Part shown: one piece after another, positions 24,364 through 36,661 of the stretch | Numbering within the stretch: the stretch's first letter is position 1 | How the letters are laid out: every line of letters starts with the position of its first letter | Assembly: GCA_030035585.1 (NCBI GenBank) | Contig: CM057482.1 | Coordinates: forward strand, 7,117,001 to 7,181,000 | Direction: 5' to 3' | Length of the DNA stretch: 64,000 bases | Source of the DNA: Dugong dugon | Taxonomy: Eukaryota; Chordata; Mammalia; Sirenia; Dugongidae | Notes under the pieces: generated by a model | The model's input: only the letters and a program-made list of their open reading frames with translations | The model's database searches: none | What the model was told of the DNA's origin: nothing | Translations under genes and position numbers: made by a program

Positions 24364-25629
24364 CATCATTTCACAGGGTTTGCTGACCCATGACCCTAGC
24401 TCTACGTCCTTCTTGATAATCCAAATTTACCTGCCTCATCTTCCCAGGCCCTGTTCAGTTAATCTTTACTGAATATTAATTGCTGACAAAGGGTTTTTCT
24501 CTTCTCATAAACTGATAATTGAGCAGAAGTATACTAAACACCCAATATCTTTAGTCAAAAGAATGAATCTCTAAATGGTGGAAATTTCACCTTTCTTTAT
24601 TCAGTAGATATTTATTAAATGCCCAGTGGCTGTGTATCTTGTTCTGGCACTGAGAATATATATATAAAAAGACACTGTCCCTGTCCTGAAGAGCTCACAG
24701 CCTTGTGAGGAAGCCAGATAATTACAACGTAGCAGGAAACATGCCATAAGTGTGTCACGGGTAACGGGGGACAAGAGGAGAACTCACAGGTCTTGTCTTT
24801 GCAATCACGGCAGACTGCACAGACGAAGAGGTGCTTGAGCTCTCAGAAATGCTGACTGTTTTATTCAGATTCTAAGTCATACATGCTCACTGTAGAAAAA
24901 CTAGAAAACAGCAAAATATAAAGAAAAAAATTAAAATATTTAATCTCACATTCCAGGTATGACTATTGTTAACATTTAGGTTAACGTCTTTCAAATTTAT
25001 AGCTATATTTATCTATAATGAGTATAAAATACATGCTCAAACTAAGGTATATGTGAAATACGGAATTTTTGAAACTTTCTATAATTCTTGCTCTGATTTC
25101 AAGTGATGGAGTTAAAAAAAAAAAAGAAAAAACTTAGCACTTCCAGGAGAGTAACTCTATGTCATCTGGTTTAGAATAGTTCTCTTCTGGTAAATAATCA
25201 ATTCAAAGTTCAAACTCCCTATCCGTACTTCTCTCTCCTTTCCAGAGGACTCCCCTTACCTCCTCTTTCCATGACAACAGTTTGCAGGGGTTAATCATAT
25301 CGTCCTCGGAAGGCAGGGGTGGGACCTCTGGTCTGTCCTCTGGATCTCCCCTGACCTCCCAGGAGAGGTCCCCTGCCTGGTCACTGGGTATCCTGAACTG
25401 GTGTCCACTGAGCTGCATCTGAGTTAGTCTGGGCTGAGCGCACTGATGGCGCTATTGCCTCACGTGGCAATGTCCTTCCACCCTGCCCTCTCCTGACCTC
25501 AAGCCTCTTCAGGGTCACTGGTTTCCTCAGCCCTGCCATGTTCCCTGGCATGAGTATGGAGCAACTTCTCTGACTTCATCTAAGTTCACGGCACGCGAAT
25601 AGTCTGGGGAGATGGACACGGATCATCCA
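24364..25629. other. No gene; L2 scrap and old LINE-like sequence
   Basis: 24600-24780 is an antisense L2 3' end (ATATTTATTAAATGCCC onward). 24850-25090 is A-rich LINE-like text. 25090-25629 is unassigned. Confidence 0.45.
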
Positions 25630-26230
25630 GAACCTTACATGGTGGGGAAGAGATTTTGATTTTACTCTAAGTGCACTCGGAAGCTATTAGAAGGTTTAAG
25701 CAGAAGAATGCTATGATGCAGTACTCATTATTAAAAGATCACCTAACTGCTCTGTGGGAGAGACTGTAAGGAGAAGGAGTGGAGACAGGGTGACTAGGTC
25801 GGAAGCCCTTGCACAGTTAAGGCCAGAGATGAGGTGGGGTGTACCTAGGAGGCAGCAGTCGAGATTAGAGATAAATGGTAGAGTTTGAACCTGCAGGACC
25901 TGCCTATGGGTTGGATGTCGGAGGAATCAAAGGTAATTTCTAGAAGGACAAAAGGCAGCATGGGTGGTGGTATCACTACTGAGATGGAGGGACCTGGGTT
26001 GGGGGCAGGCTTTGGCTGGGGATGGGATCAAGAATTCTGTTTTGGACATAGAAGTTTCAGATGTTCTTGCGACCTTCAAAGGGACACGTTAAGTGGGCAG
26101 TTGGATACAAGAGTTCAAAGGGGTGTAGGAGCTATCAACATAGAGTGGGCATTAAATCATGGGAATGGATGCTATCAGGAGGTAAGAAACTGCAATGAAA
26201 AAAGGAAGAGGATCCAGTTTTGTTAGCATA
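25630..26230 (-). mobile_element. L2 LINE fragment
   Basis: Antisense L2 ORF2-region text: TTTTACTCTAAGTGCACTCG, GGCAGTTGGATACAAGAGTT and AAATCATGGGAATGGATG are recognisable landmarks of the family. The apparent plus-strand ORF over it is a shadow. Confidence 0.75.
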
Positions 26231-26984
26231 CCTGCCTCCTTTTCTAGACGGAGAGTTACGCTAATTAGTCTTTGTGTTTCCCCCAGCAGTAGTCTAGTGT
26301 CCGGCCAAGTGTAAGTTCCTGGTAACCGTTAAGAGAGTTAAAAAGATTAATCACCAGTGTGAGTGAGGAGACTGGGTGTAGTGTTTGAAGAGATGCCCAT
26401 GATGATTATGATGGGACAAGTGATTTGTTTTGGCAGGAAATGAGCATGCAGACACCATTATAATAGAGACATGAGCATTGTTGACGACCCCATGAGTGGC
26501 ACTGGCTCCTCTGGCTTCCATTAGGTAAACTTTGCTTTGTGGTTGAGAAGAGGAGAGTGAAGCTGATAAGGGGCAAAGGACCACAAACCTGTATCCATAC
26601 CAGGCTGCACTTTCTCTTGGGAAGTGGGAAATGCTATTGTCCACCTGGTGCTTTTATCTCCGTGGTGTACACAAATCAATTAAAACTTTATGAAATAAAT
26701 TGAGCACACTGACTATGTTTTTATATACTTTTCGAATACAGTGTGAAATCCTCTCAGTTACCCTCTGACACTGTTACCCTCTGGTTCATTCCACAATCAG
26801 CAACAGCAATCTGAAAACCAACTTATGTTTACGCAATGACCAGGTCATTTCTTATTTCCTCTGGGGAACTTAGGAGTTATTGTAAAAGGAGAGAAAGTGG
26901 ACTGAAGTTCACTGGGAGTTCAAGCAAGTGGGGGCTACATTCTTTCACTACCCTTTTTCCATGCTTACCACCTTCCCAGCTAGT
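26231..26984. other. No gene seen
   Basis: Unassigned sequence. No ORF with a recognisable domain. Confidence 0.4.
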
Positions 26985-27100
26985 TGGCTTTTTATATCTA
27001 TTTTCCAGATGAGGAAATGAAGGCTCAGAGAAATTCACCTATTGCCCAACATCACACACTGATGAGGGGTGGAGCCGGGAGTCAGTTACAACACCTACAA
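26985..27100 (-). repeat. MIR SINE fragment
   Basis: Shows CCAGATGAGGAAATGAAGGC and the reverse-sense MIR core. Confidence 0.65.
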
Positions 27101-27249
27101 CACCAAATCTAAAGCCTGGAACATTTGACCTGCATCCAGTTGGCCAGCTCCTCTGATGGTATATCTCTGATTGTGGACATTTCTGGAATCTTCGTTTGTG
27201 CTGGATAAGAATGACTGGCTCTAAGCATCCATCTCCACCTACTTTTTGC

Positions 27250-28262
27250 ACTGCAGCGTATGGAAAATTTAAACTACTATTCCCAGATGCCTTCCAGCTA
27301 AGGTTTTAGTTCTACTAATTAGTTGCACTTGTGAGAGGTTTGGAACGCGGAAGCGAGGCAATTTGGCTGCTTTCTGCTTTCTTTCTGCAAAGGTAGGAGA
27401 GATGTGTGGTTCTTCCTCGGCATTGTATCACTGTCCATCTTCCAACCTGGGGGGGGGGGGAAGGGGGCGTCATGGATTGAACTGTGTCGCCCCAAAATAT
27501 CTGTCATCTTGGCTAGGTGATGATTCCCAGTATTGTATGATTGTCTACCATTTTATCATCTGATGTGATTTCCCTATGTGTTGTAAATGCTATCATTATG
27601 ATGTAATAAAATGGATTAGCAGCAGTTATATTGATGAGATCTACAAGATTAGATAGTGTCTTAAGCCAATCTCTTTTGAGATGTAAAAGAGAGAAGCCAG
27701 CAGAGAGACAGGGAGACCTTATACCATCAAGAAAGCAGCGCCAGGAGCAGAGCGTGTCCTTTGGACCTGAGGTTCCTGCGCTGAGACACTCCCAGACCAA
27801 GGGAAGATTGAGGACACTGACCTTCCTCCAGAGCTGACAGAGAAAGCCTTTCCCTGGAGCTGATGCCCTGAATTTGGACTTGTAGCCTACTGGACAGTGA
27901 GAGAATAAATTTCTCTTTGTTAAAGCCAGCCACTTGTGGTATTTCTGTTGTAGCAGCACTGGATGACTAAGACGGGGTGTTTCAAATTGCAGTGGTGTTA
28001 GCCTTTGGATCTGGATCGCAGTGACTGTGGAGTATCACTCAGCTCCACAGTTCCAGTGGCAGCCTCCTGATTGTGGCAGAGAAAGTGGCTCTCCTGGTGG
28101 CTCAGTTCTGCAGTGCTCTGGAAGTCATTCTGGGGGGCCCAGCCTAGCATCTACTCCTCCAGCCTTCTGCATGATTCTATAAGCTAATTCCCTGTATTCA
28201 ATATCTTTCTGTTTAAAAGACTTAAGGGGGTTCTGTTTCCTGTTCTCAACCCTAACCAATAA
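27250..28262 (+). mobile_element. Old LTR-like repeat interrupted by a young solo LTR
   Basis: 27250-27462 and 27979-28262 appear to be two parts of one old repeat. The right part ends with GTATTCAATATCTTTCTGTT, a typical old LTR 3' region. A G12 homopolymer at about 27449-27460 lies beside the insertion point. Family not named. Confidence 0.4.
27468..27974 (+). mobile_element. MaLR-like solo LTR, copy 3
   Basis: Plus-orientation copy beginning (C)GTCATGGATTGAACTGTG and ending GATGACTAAGACG, with AATAAA near the 3' end (27904-27909). Both outermost bases are mutated from TG...CA. It was inserted in a G run, so the flanking GGGGG / GGGGT duplication is plausible but uninformative. Confidence 0.8.
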
Positions 28263-29869
28263 CACCAGTCCCTATGCAATCTGCTAACTTACATGACCAA
28301 TTCCCATCTTCCCACCCAACTCCTCTTGAGCTTGAGCGTACGGTCCAGGGAAAGCTTCACTAAGAGTTGGTGTCCTCATATAGAAACCACGAGGGGTATG
28401 GAACCAGATAATGTATGCTGATGTAAGGGTCACAGAGCAACAAAGAGATGAAGGTGAATAAGGCAGTAAATGATTCTGCGTGGTACATTCTGTACAGGCC
28501 TCCAAATGAAATGGAAACGGTGGGGATTAATGAGCGGTTTAGAGCAGTAATTGTGAAACAGCTCCTGGCAGCAGCCTCAGCATGCTCTGCTCTCTGACAG
28601 GAGGCCATCGTCTGGAATTTATGAATTTTGCTTGTACTAGATTTATTTATTTATTTTTTTAAGCTCTGGAATTCTAAAAGACAAGTAGGGTTTAAGGATC
28701 TTTATAGAAGCAGTGGCAGTGAGAAAAGGAAGGATTCATAGTGGCATATGGTAGGTACTAAAACTTGCCTAATGAATGAAGGAATGGGTAATACTAAAGA
28801 CCATTCCATGGTCTGGCTGCAAGCTTTCGGTCCTCATCTTTTCTTCTGCTCCCGCCCTTTGTGACCCCGCCCCCTGTGGTTCATATTGTCCTCCTTGTTG
28901 TCGGACTCCTCATGTCAGCCTGCCTCCCCCATTCCTGTTTTCTCCCACATGGAGTGGCTTCCCCCCTCCTTTTTCCCAGCCACAGTCTACACGTGTTAAG
29001 GCCTGGATCAAATTCCACCGTCTTCTTTAAGCTGCCAACTTTCTTGGCCTCCTCTAGCTGATGGTGGTCTTACCTTCTATGCACTGGCAATATCCTGGCC
29101 TGTACACCCTTAACACAGTTCCATACTGTTAAGCCACGATCTAGACTGAATAATACCTATCTTACTGTAAAACTCTGGGAAGAGAAACCAGCTCTTGAGG
29201 AGCATATTTTTCATGTCCAGTACTTCACAGGGATTAACTCCTTTAATGGTCCTATCAACCCTGCAAAGAATACAAGAGATCTTGGAGCTGAAGTAACTTT
29301 CCCAAGACCATCTAGCTTGTAAGTGGCCAAGTGGGACTCTGAACTGGTTTGGATCCAGGTCGGCTTGACTTTCAGGTCTTGGTCCTCCTAGTATTTCATA
29401 TTGCCTCCCCTGACACAAGGCAGATTTTCACAACTGAATGGTAAGTCCACTGTGTTCAGGAATCAAGTCCTTTCATACTAGTGCCCCACCTCTGCTTTGC
29501 ACTGTTCTGCACATAATAGTTGCTCACTAAATATTATTTGGATGATTGAAATTACAAGACAATTACCTTATACTTGCGTAGTACTTCAAACTTTTCAAAG
29601 TGTGTTTACATTTCCTAGCTTCTTAGACTCTCACAAACATCCCTGTGATAAGATGCTGATAAATAACTTCCCATTATACAGACTAAAAAAGCAGAAACAA
29701 CATTTGGGGTAAATGAATTGTTTCTAGTTCATAGAAATCTTGGCCTTTGGTACCTAATTTAGCTTTCCTTCTGTTGAGGAACTAGGCACAAATGCTATAA
29801 AAGAGATATTTCTGAAACAACTGGGGAAATTTAAGTATTGGGTATATATTAGATGATATTAAGGAATTG
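28263..29869. other. No gene; L2 and MIR scraps
   Basis: 28800-29080 reads like L2 text in plus sense. 29250-29400 is a MIR in minus sense. 29440-29545 is a short L2 3' end. Nothing coding is seen. Confidence 0.45.
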
Positions 29870-30360
29870 TGTTAGTGTCTTATTGCAGCTGTAACAAGTT
29901 ACTACAAACTTAGTGGCTTAAAACATCGCAAATCTATTATCTTACAGTTCTGGAGATCAGAAGTCCAAAATGACTTTCACTGAGTTAAAATCAAAGCATC
30001 AGCAGGGCTGTGTTCCTTCTGGAGGCTATTAAGGAGAATCCATTTCCTTGATTTCTCCAGCTTCTAGAAGCTACCTGCATTCCTTGGCTCATGGCCCCTT
30101 CTTCCATCTTCGAAGCCAGTGACACAGCATCTTACATCTCTCTGCTTTTCTCCTCACATTACCCTCTCAGAGGACTCTAATACTCCTGCCTCTCTCTTAC
30201 AAGTACCCCTGTCATGACATTCAGCCCACCTGAATAACTCAGGATACTCTTCCCATCTCAAGATCCTTAACTTAATCCTATTTTCTATGTAAAATAACAC
30301 TCACAGGTAATGAGAATTAAGACAGGGACATCTCTAGAGGCCATTATTCAGCCTACCACA
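29870..30360 (-). mobile_element. Old mammalian LTR-type repeat
   Basis: On the minus strand it begins TGTGGTAGGCTGAATAATGG and ends with TG...CA-type termini (CACTAACA). The interior matches a widespread old LTR pattern (CCTCCAGAAGGAACACAGCC). Flanking duplication unclear. Confidence 0.6.
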
Positions 30361-31251
30361 GCAATTATCGAAAAATTTGTTAAATAGGATAATGGCATAG
30401 TGGTTATACTTCTAAAAATATCCTTATCAGTTAAAGATGCCTACTGAAGTATTTATGGATGAATTAGCATAATGCCTGCTATTTATGTTAACATATTCCA
30501 GAAAAATAAGTGAGTGTGTGTGAAGAAAAAAAATAGAAACAATAAGATTGGCAAAGTGTTTGATAATTACTGAAGCTCAGTGATAAGTACATTAGGGCAA
30601 ACTTTACTATTCTTTCTACTTGTGTGTATGTTTGGAATTTTCCATAATCTCTTTTTAAACTGTATATATCACTGAGGTTTTCTGTGTAGCTCTCTCTAAT
30701 TCTAGTCTCCTCCCTTCCTCTCCAGAGGGAAGAGCCATTCTGAATTTGCTGTTTTCATGCCCTGGCATAATTGTATAGTTTTACAACACATATGTGTCTT
30801 AAACAGTATATAGAATTGTTTTCTGTATTTTCCCAAATGTATTTAAATAGTGCCATACTGCACATTTAAAAAATGGTTTTGAGATTTATTCATGTTAATA
30901 CACGGATAATTGTAGTTGTATTCATTTTAAGTAATATATTCAATGTTATGTCTATATCTAAAATTATCCCTTCTGTTATACACACTGAAGTTGTTTTCAA
31001 TTTTTAGCTACTACAAACAATGCTGTAACAGACTTTCTTATAAATATCTCTTGGTGCACATGTGCGAAATTCTCTGTAGGGTACTAACTAGTAGAATTGC
31101 TACTTCCTAAGATATATGCATCTTCATCTTTACTAGATCATGTCAAATATTTAATAGTGGGGTGGTGTCAATTTATACTTTTCAGCAGTATAAGAGATTT
31201 CCCACTTATTCACATCCTCACTCACATTTAGTATCCTAAGACTTCAAAATT
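30361..31251 (-). mobile_element. Old antisense LINE-like repeat, left part
   Basis: From about 30650 (ACTACAAACAATGCTG, TTGGTGCACATGTGCG) this is a familiar mammalian LINE-type repeat in antisense. It resumes at 33495 after the L1 insertion. Confidence 0.5.
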
Positions 31252-31262
31252 TTTGTCAATTG

Positions 31263-32310
31263 CAATATGAAAACATATATAAAAACAAGACATGATGGTG
31301 CCAGTAGGTGTCCAAAATAAACACCAGATGACTTTCCAGTAGAAGAAAAGGCACTGGAACTACCTGATAGGGAATTCAAATCTCTAATATTCAGAGCTAT
31401 CCAAGAGTTGAAGCAACAAGCAGACAAAAATGAGGAAAAAATATACACATTCATGGAAAAGGCAGACAAATTCATGGAAAATACTGACAAAAAAATGGAA
31501 TAATTCAGGAAAACAATACAGGAAAAAAATGCCAAAATAAATTCACAACTAGAAATCATACAAAAACAACAATTAGAAATCCAAAAGATAAACAACAAGA
31601 TTTCAGAAATGGACAGTGTCATAGAAGGGCTGAGGAACAGGTTCAAAACAATGGAAGACAGGATCAGTGAAATTTGAAGACCAACACTTGGATACAACAT
31701 CGTTTGAGAAAACATTAGAAAAAAGAACAAAGAAAAATGAAGAAACCCTGAGAGTGATGTGGGATACAATCAAAAGCAAAAATTTATGAGTTATCGGAGT
31801 TCCAGAACAGAGGGAGAAAATGGAAAACAAAGAGAGGATCATTGAAGACTTGCTGACAGAAAACTTCTCTAATATCATGAAAGATGAAAAGCTGACCATC
31901 CAAGGAGCTCAACGAACCCCATACAGGATGAACCACAAAAGAAAATCACCAAGACATATCATAATCACACTCACTAAAACCAAAGACAAAGAAAGAATCC
32001 TGAGAGCAGCTCGAGAAAAATGAAAAGTCACATACAGAGGGAAAACAATAAGACTCAGCTCTGATTACTCGGCAGAAACCATGCAGGCAAGAAGGCAATG
32101 GGATGACATATATAAAACTTTGAAAGAAAAGAATTGCCAATGAAGAATAATATATCCTGCAAAACTCTCGTTCAAATATGATGGTGAAATTAGGACATTT
32201 CCAGATAAACAGAAATTAAGAGAATATATAAAAACCAAACCAAACCTACAAGAATTATTAAAGGGAGTCCTTTGGTTTGAGAACAAACAACATCAGACCA
32301 CATCCTGAAT
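31263..32310 (+). pseudogene. L1 ORF1, 5'-truncated and frameshifted
   Basis: The start ATG region is absent. An ATG at about 31292 (MVPVGVQ frame) marks where homology to ORF1 codons begins. The coiled-coil part, the RRM-like part (31820-32023 frame) and the C-terminal part ending near the GVLWFENKQ-like codons at 32290 are recognisable. Stops and frame changes occur near 31320, 31500, 31675 and 31786. It retains AAAGAAAGAATCC at about 31987, where L1 copy 1 has a 4-bp deletion. Confidence 0.85.
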
Positions 32311-33483
32311 CTAAGACACAAGATAGCAGCAGCCAGATACCAACCTAGGAAATGAACTCTCAAGGACTATTCAAAACCAAAAGATTTACAACAGGAGACC
32401 AGAGAGGTTAATCTGCAAGTGACAACATCAGAACAATAAAAGAGTGAATTAATGTGGAGGTACAGAACTTTCTAATGGAGAGGAAGGTAAGGTGATACCA
32501 AGTAATTATAGACTAGTTCAAACTTATGAAGATAAAGGTAAATTTCAAGGTAACCACAAAGAAAGTTAGCAAACCTACTCATCAAAAAAAAGAAGAAAAA
32601 CATAAAATCTCAGTAAAGACAAAATCTACAAAAACAAAAGAAATGAAAAAAATCCACAAACGAAAGCAATTCAACACAGGAGAGTAAGAGGAACAAAGAA
32701 ACTGTCAGTACCACAAAAAAAAAAGTACTACAAAATGACAACAATAAACTCACACCTATCGATAATTACACTGAACATAAACGGCCTAAATGCACCCATA
32801 AACAGACAAAGAGTGACAGAATGAATTAAAAAAAAACAGGATCCATCAATATGCTGTCTACAAGAGATACATAGATGTGTCTTAGAAACAAAGATGTAGA
32901 TTTATTAAGAATTAAAGGATGAAAAAAAATATATTAAACAAACAGCTACCAAAAAAGAGCAGGAGTGGCAATAGTAATCTCCGATAAAATAGACTTTGAA
33001 ACAAAGTCCACCATAAAAGACAACAAAGGGCACTATATCATGATTAAAGGGACAATCCGTCATGAAGACATAACCATAATAAATATCTACACACTCAATG
33101 ACAGGACTCCAAAATACATAAAACAAACTTTAACAGCACTGAAAAGAGAAATTGACAATTCCACCATAATAAGAGAAGCCTTCAACACACCACTCTCGGT
33201 AAAGGAGAGAACATCTAGAAAGAAACTCAACAAAGATATAGAAGATCTAAAGGCCACAATCAGCCAACTTGAACTCATAGACATATATGGAACACTCCAC
33301 CCAACGGCTGCAAAGTACACATTTTTTTCCAACACATGTGGAACATTCTCAAGAATAGACCACATCTTAGGCCATCGAGAAACCCTCAACAAAATCCGAA
33401 ACATTGAGATAATACAAAGTACCTTCTCTGATCACAACGCCATCAAGGTAGAAATTAACAACAGGAAGAGCAAGGAAAAAAAA
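31263..33483 (+). mobile_element. L1 LINE 2, truncated at both ends, with target-site duplications
   Basis: The copy starts inside ORF1 and ends within the endonuclease region of ORF2 at an A-rich run (GGAAAAAAAA). It has no RT and no 3' UTR. TTTGTCAATTG flanks it at 31252-31262 and 33484-33494, and the surrounding older repeat continues on both sides, so this is a genuine insertion and not a later deletion. Confidence 0.9.
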
Positions 33484-33495
33484 TTTGTCAATTGA
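32735..33495 (+). pseudogene. L1 ORF2 endonuclease domain only
   Basis: The start ATG is at 32735. The long open stretch 32965-33495 covers most of the endonuclease, with the SDHNAIKVEINN motif near 33430. The usual GDFN is replaced (REAFN near 33175), so a catalytic Asp codon is lost. The reading frame runs out at the 3' truncation point and ends in the duplicated target sequence. It could not nick DNA or reverse transcribe. Confidence 0.88.
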
Positions 33496-33868
33496 ATGGA
33501 TGTGAAGTGGTATCTCGTTGTTACAATTTGCAAATCCTTGATAATTAGTGAGTTTGAATAGTTTAGCACCTTCATTTCCCTCTTTTGTTCATTGTTAATT
33601 ATTTCTGTAACGGTGCCCAATCTCAAGTTTACCCCCTCTGTTGAGTTCTCCATTTTAATAATGCTTTCTGTTTCTAAAATTTCATGTTTATATTTTCTTG
33701 TTTAATTTCTGCTTTAACTCTGGGCATTCTATACACTTTTATTTTAAAGTCTTGGCAGATTATGTTACCAGTTTCATCAAGAGTGAATTCTTATTTTGAT
33801 TAGTGACTGCTGTGTTTGTTGACTCTTTCCTAGATTTCTTCATCTGTTTTTGCATACAAGTTTGCATG
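33495..33868 (-). mobile_element. Old antisense LINE-like repeat, right part
   Basis: GGATGTGAAGTGGTATCTCG continues the repeat broken at 31251. Confidence 0.5.
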
Positions 33869-34360
33869 TATTATGGATTGAATTGTGTCCCCCAAAAATA
33901 TGTGTCAACTTGGTTAGACCATGATTCCCAGCACTGTGTGGTTGTCCTCCATTTTGTGATTGATGTACTTTTCCTATGCATTGTAAATCCTAATCTCTGC
34001 CTGTGGTTAATGAGGCAAGATTAGAGTGTGTTTTAAGTCAATCTCTTTTGAGCTATACAAGAGAGAAGCAAGCAGAGAGACGTGGGGACCTCATACCACC
34101 AAGAAAACAGCACTGGGAACAGAGCATGTCCTTTGGACCTGGGGTTCCTGCACAGAGAAGCTCCTAGACCAAGAGACAATTGATGACAAGGACTTTCCTC
34201 CAGAGCCTCCAGAGCCTCCAGAGAGAGGAAGTCTTCCCCTAGAGCTGGCATCCCTGAATTTGGACTTCTAGCCTCCTAGACTGTGAAAGAATCAACTTCT
34301 CTTTGTTAAAGCCATCCACTTGTGGTATTTCTTTTATAGTAGCACTAGATGACCAAGACA
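33869..34360 (+). mobile_element. MaLR-like solo LTR, copy 4
   Basis: Begins TATTATGGATTGAATTGTG and ends GATGACCAAGACA. Flanks GCATG (33864-33868) and GCAGG (34361-34365) are a 5-bp duplication with one mismatch. It contains a small CCTCCAGAG triplication near 34198-34223. Confidence 0.82.
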
Positions 34361-35944
34361 GCAGGCTCATTTTGAATGGAGAATTTTTGGTTCCTATGTG
34401 TTTTTAATACCTTTTTCTCCCTTTGTGCACCTTTCTTTCTATATAATATTTGTCAGTTGCTTTTTCCCATATTCTTGGGTTTTCCGTGTAGACCCAGGCC
34501 TGATTGTGGCATTTTACAGATACTTTCTCAAGGCGATACAGGGATCATTGCAGTTCCAGTCATGGGGCCTGGGAGGGGCGTGGGTCAGATCCTGTTTGTG
34601 AATAATATCTCAGTCAGGGGTGACTTCTGTGCAGAGAGCAGCTCACTGCTGCTTTCCTGGCCATAGGGCTCCACATGTTAAGATAAAAAGGGACTCTGGG
34701 AGGCACCAGTACCATGGCTAACATGTCCAGCACCTTATCTCCTACAGGTGACGTGAATAGCGAATACGATAAGACTTGCAAAGCACTTAATGGATAGTAT
34801 ATTTAGACGAACTTCACCACATTAAAAAAGAAAACACTTTTGTACCATACAAAAAAGTGATCAGTACGATTAGGCTCTCCCACTTCCCCTATTATGCGGC
34901 AACCTAATAAGCAAAAATTAGCCTAATTGTAGAAGTGAAAGTAGGCTTTGGAATGCATCTAGAAATAAAAACCCGAGAGATAAAAGAGCCCAGGAATTTG
35001 GGGGAATTACTTTGTTTCCTTGGTTTTGTTTCTTTGTATCAGTCTCTATTGTAGCTTTGGTGGGTTGAATTACTTACGCCAGATACATGGTTTCCTCACT
35101 TTATTTTTCTTGAAACTCCAAGACAAAATATAATTTATATTTTCAGGACCATGACTGTTCAATATATTTCTAAATCTGTATGGTTAAAAATGTATATGAA
35201 AACGAAACCTGTTATACTGTCATTTAACTAATGAAGGCAGAATTCTCAGTTATTCCACCATATGCATTCTTTTGTTCAGCTGCAATGTCAGTGCTATTTT
35301 CTGCACTCCTTTTTAACTTTTAATAAGCTTCCTTTCTGTAGAGTGTGGATAATATTGTGAAAGAGTAGCTAAAACATATTTTCAAAAGGAAAACAATCCT
35401 TAACTGAAAAATGATCCAAAGGATGGCGGGGGGAGGGGGGAAGAAAGCTACTGTGACTCAGTCACGTAAATTTAACAATCCTTTTGTGTTACTGCTTATG
35501 TGACAGAGAGAGGGGGAAGACACACAGGCCTCAGGTTTTCTGATTTTGCATTTTGTCACTCAATGCTTTCAATACTGTCTCATTAACGCCTATGATTCTG
35601 TAGGAAATTGGAGGCACGCAGGAGAGAAAACACAAAATGTGGGGTCTGAAGACCTGGAACTGGGTACCAGCACTGCTGTTAATGAGCTGGGGGCAACCTG
35701 AAGGACTTTGCCCCCTCATCCTTTGACTTATCATCTGAAGAAGAAATTGAAAGCTTGGACAAGGGCAAGTTTCCCCCAAAGGGCAAATGCCCAACACTGC
35801 TGATCTGGAGCGTGTGAACTGTCGATAACACCGAACCACATAATGAGAAAGTCATTCCCCTTTTCAACTTTCTTTCAGTATTTTTCTTGTATTATATCAT
35901 AGAGAAAGCCTCAGTTTGGGGCTGGTATGTACTTAACACCTCTC
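34361..35944. other. No gene or named repeat seen
   Basis: About 1.6 kb of unique-looking sequence. Short ORFs (for example minus strand 35531-35839) have no recognisable domain. This is one of the longer stretches free of recognised repeats. Confidence 0.4.
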
Positions 35945-35956
35945 TAGCCCTTTACC

Positions 35957-36089
35957 AGAGCCCTGTGGTGCAGTGGTTAAGAGCTTGGCTGCTAACCAAA
36001 AGGTCAGCAGTTCAAACCCACCAGCTGCTCCTTGGAAACCCTATAAGGTCACTGTGAGTCGGAACCAACTCAGTGGCATACAACAACAA
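35957..36089 (+). mobile_element. AfroSINE with internal deletion
   Basis: Head GAGCCCTGTGGTGCAG to tail CAACAACAA. It lacks the GGGCAGTTCTACTCTGTCC block. The flanks TAGCCCTTTACC (35945-35956) and TAGCCCCTTACC (36090-36101) differ at one base. Confidence 0.9.
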
Positions 36090-36101
36090 TAGCCCCTTAC
36101 C

Positions 36102-36648
36102 GGTTTTCCTTTTTTTATCAGAAGAAACCTCAGGCTTGGAGCTTTTGGCAGGCTGCAGTACCCAGCTAGAATTTAAAAATCACCACCCATCGTATTTGTT
36201 CTTCAGGTCATCTTCTAATTATGGTAAGTGTTGCTGCTATTCCATTTACAGTAATAGCACAGGGTTTTCTTTTAAAATAAGTGGAATTTAAGTTTTAAAA
36301 GTATGTCTATTTCATGAGCACTATTATTTCTATAAGAGGGAAATGGGGATGGAAGGAATTATGAAGTGACGTGATTGAAGGCAGGAAACACGGGACAAGG
36401 AAGTGGTCGCCAAGGCCCTTGCAGCTCTCGAGCCTAAGTGTTCTCAACGTTTGTGCCCATTGACGGCTGTTTCTATAGATGATGCTGAGCACATCTTCAC
36501 AGAAGAACAAAACACACCACTCCATCTCTTTACATGACAATTCACCTGGCTCCATGGTTTTGCAGACTCTTTATGGAATAAACACAGGGAGAACCTGTAG
36601 TTCATGATCCTGGGTTGTAAAAAGCAAGTAAGGAAATAGATCTTTAAG
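36102..36648. other. No gene seen
   Basis: Unassigned sequence up to the target site of the full-length L1. Confidence 0.4.
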
Positions 36649-36661
36649 AGTCTTAGGAAGG

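Noticed and set aside
27449..27467. G-quadruplex from the G12 run
   Set aside because: A single G run with one neighbour is likely simple-repeat slippage; no conserved multi-tract pattern.
34026..34271. ORFs over the solo LTRs (also 9263-9454, 20718-21081, 27513-27959, 57015-57313)
   Set aside because: They recur because the LTRs are related non-coding repeats; the frames are not conserved between copies.
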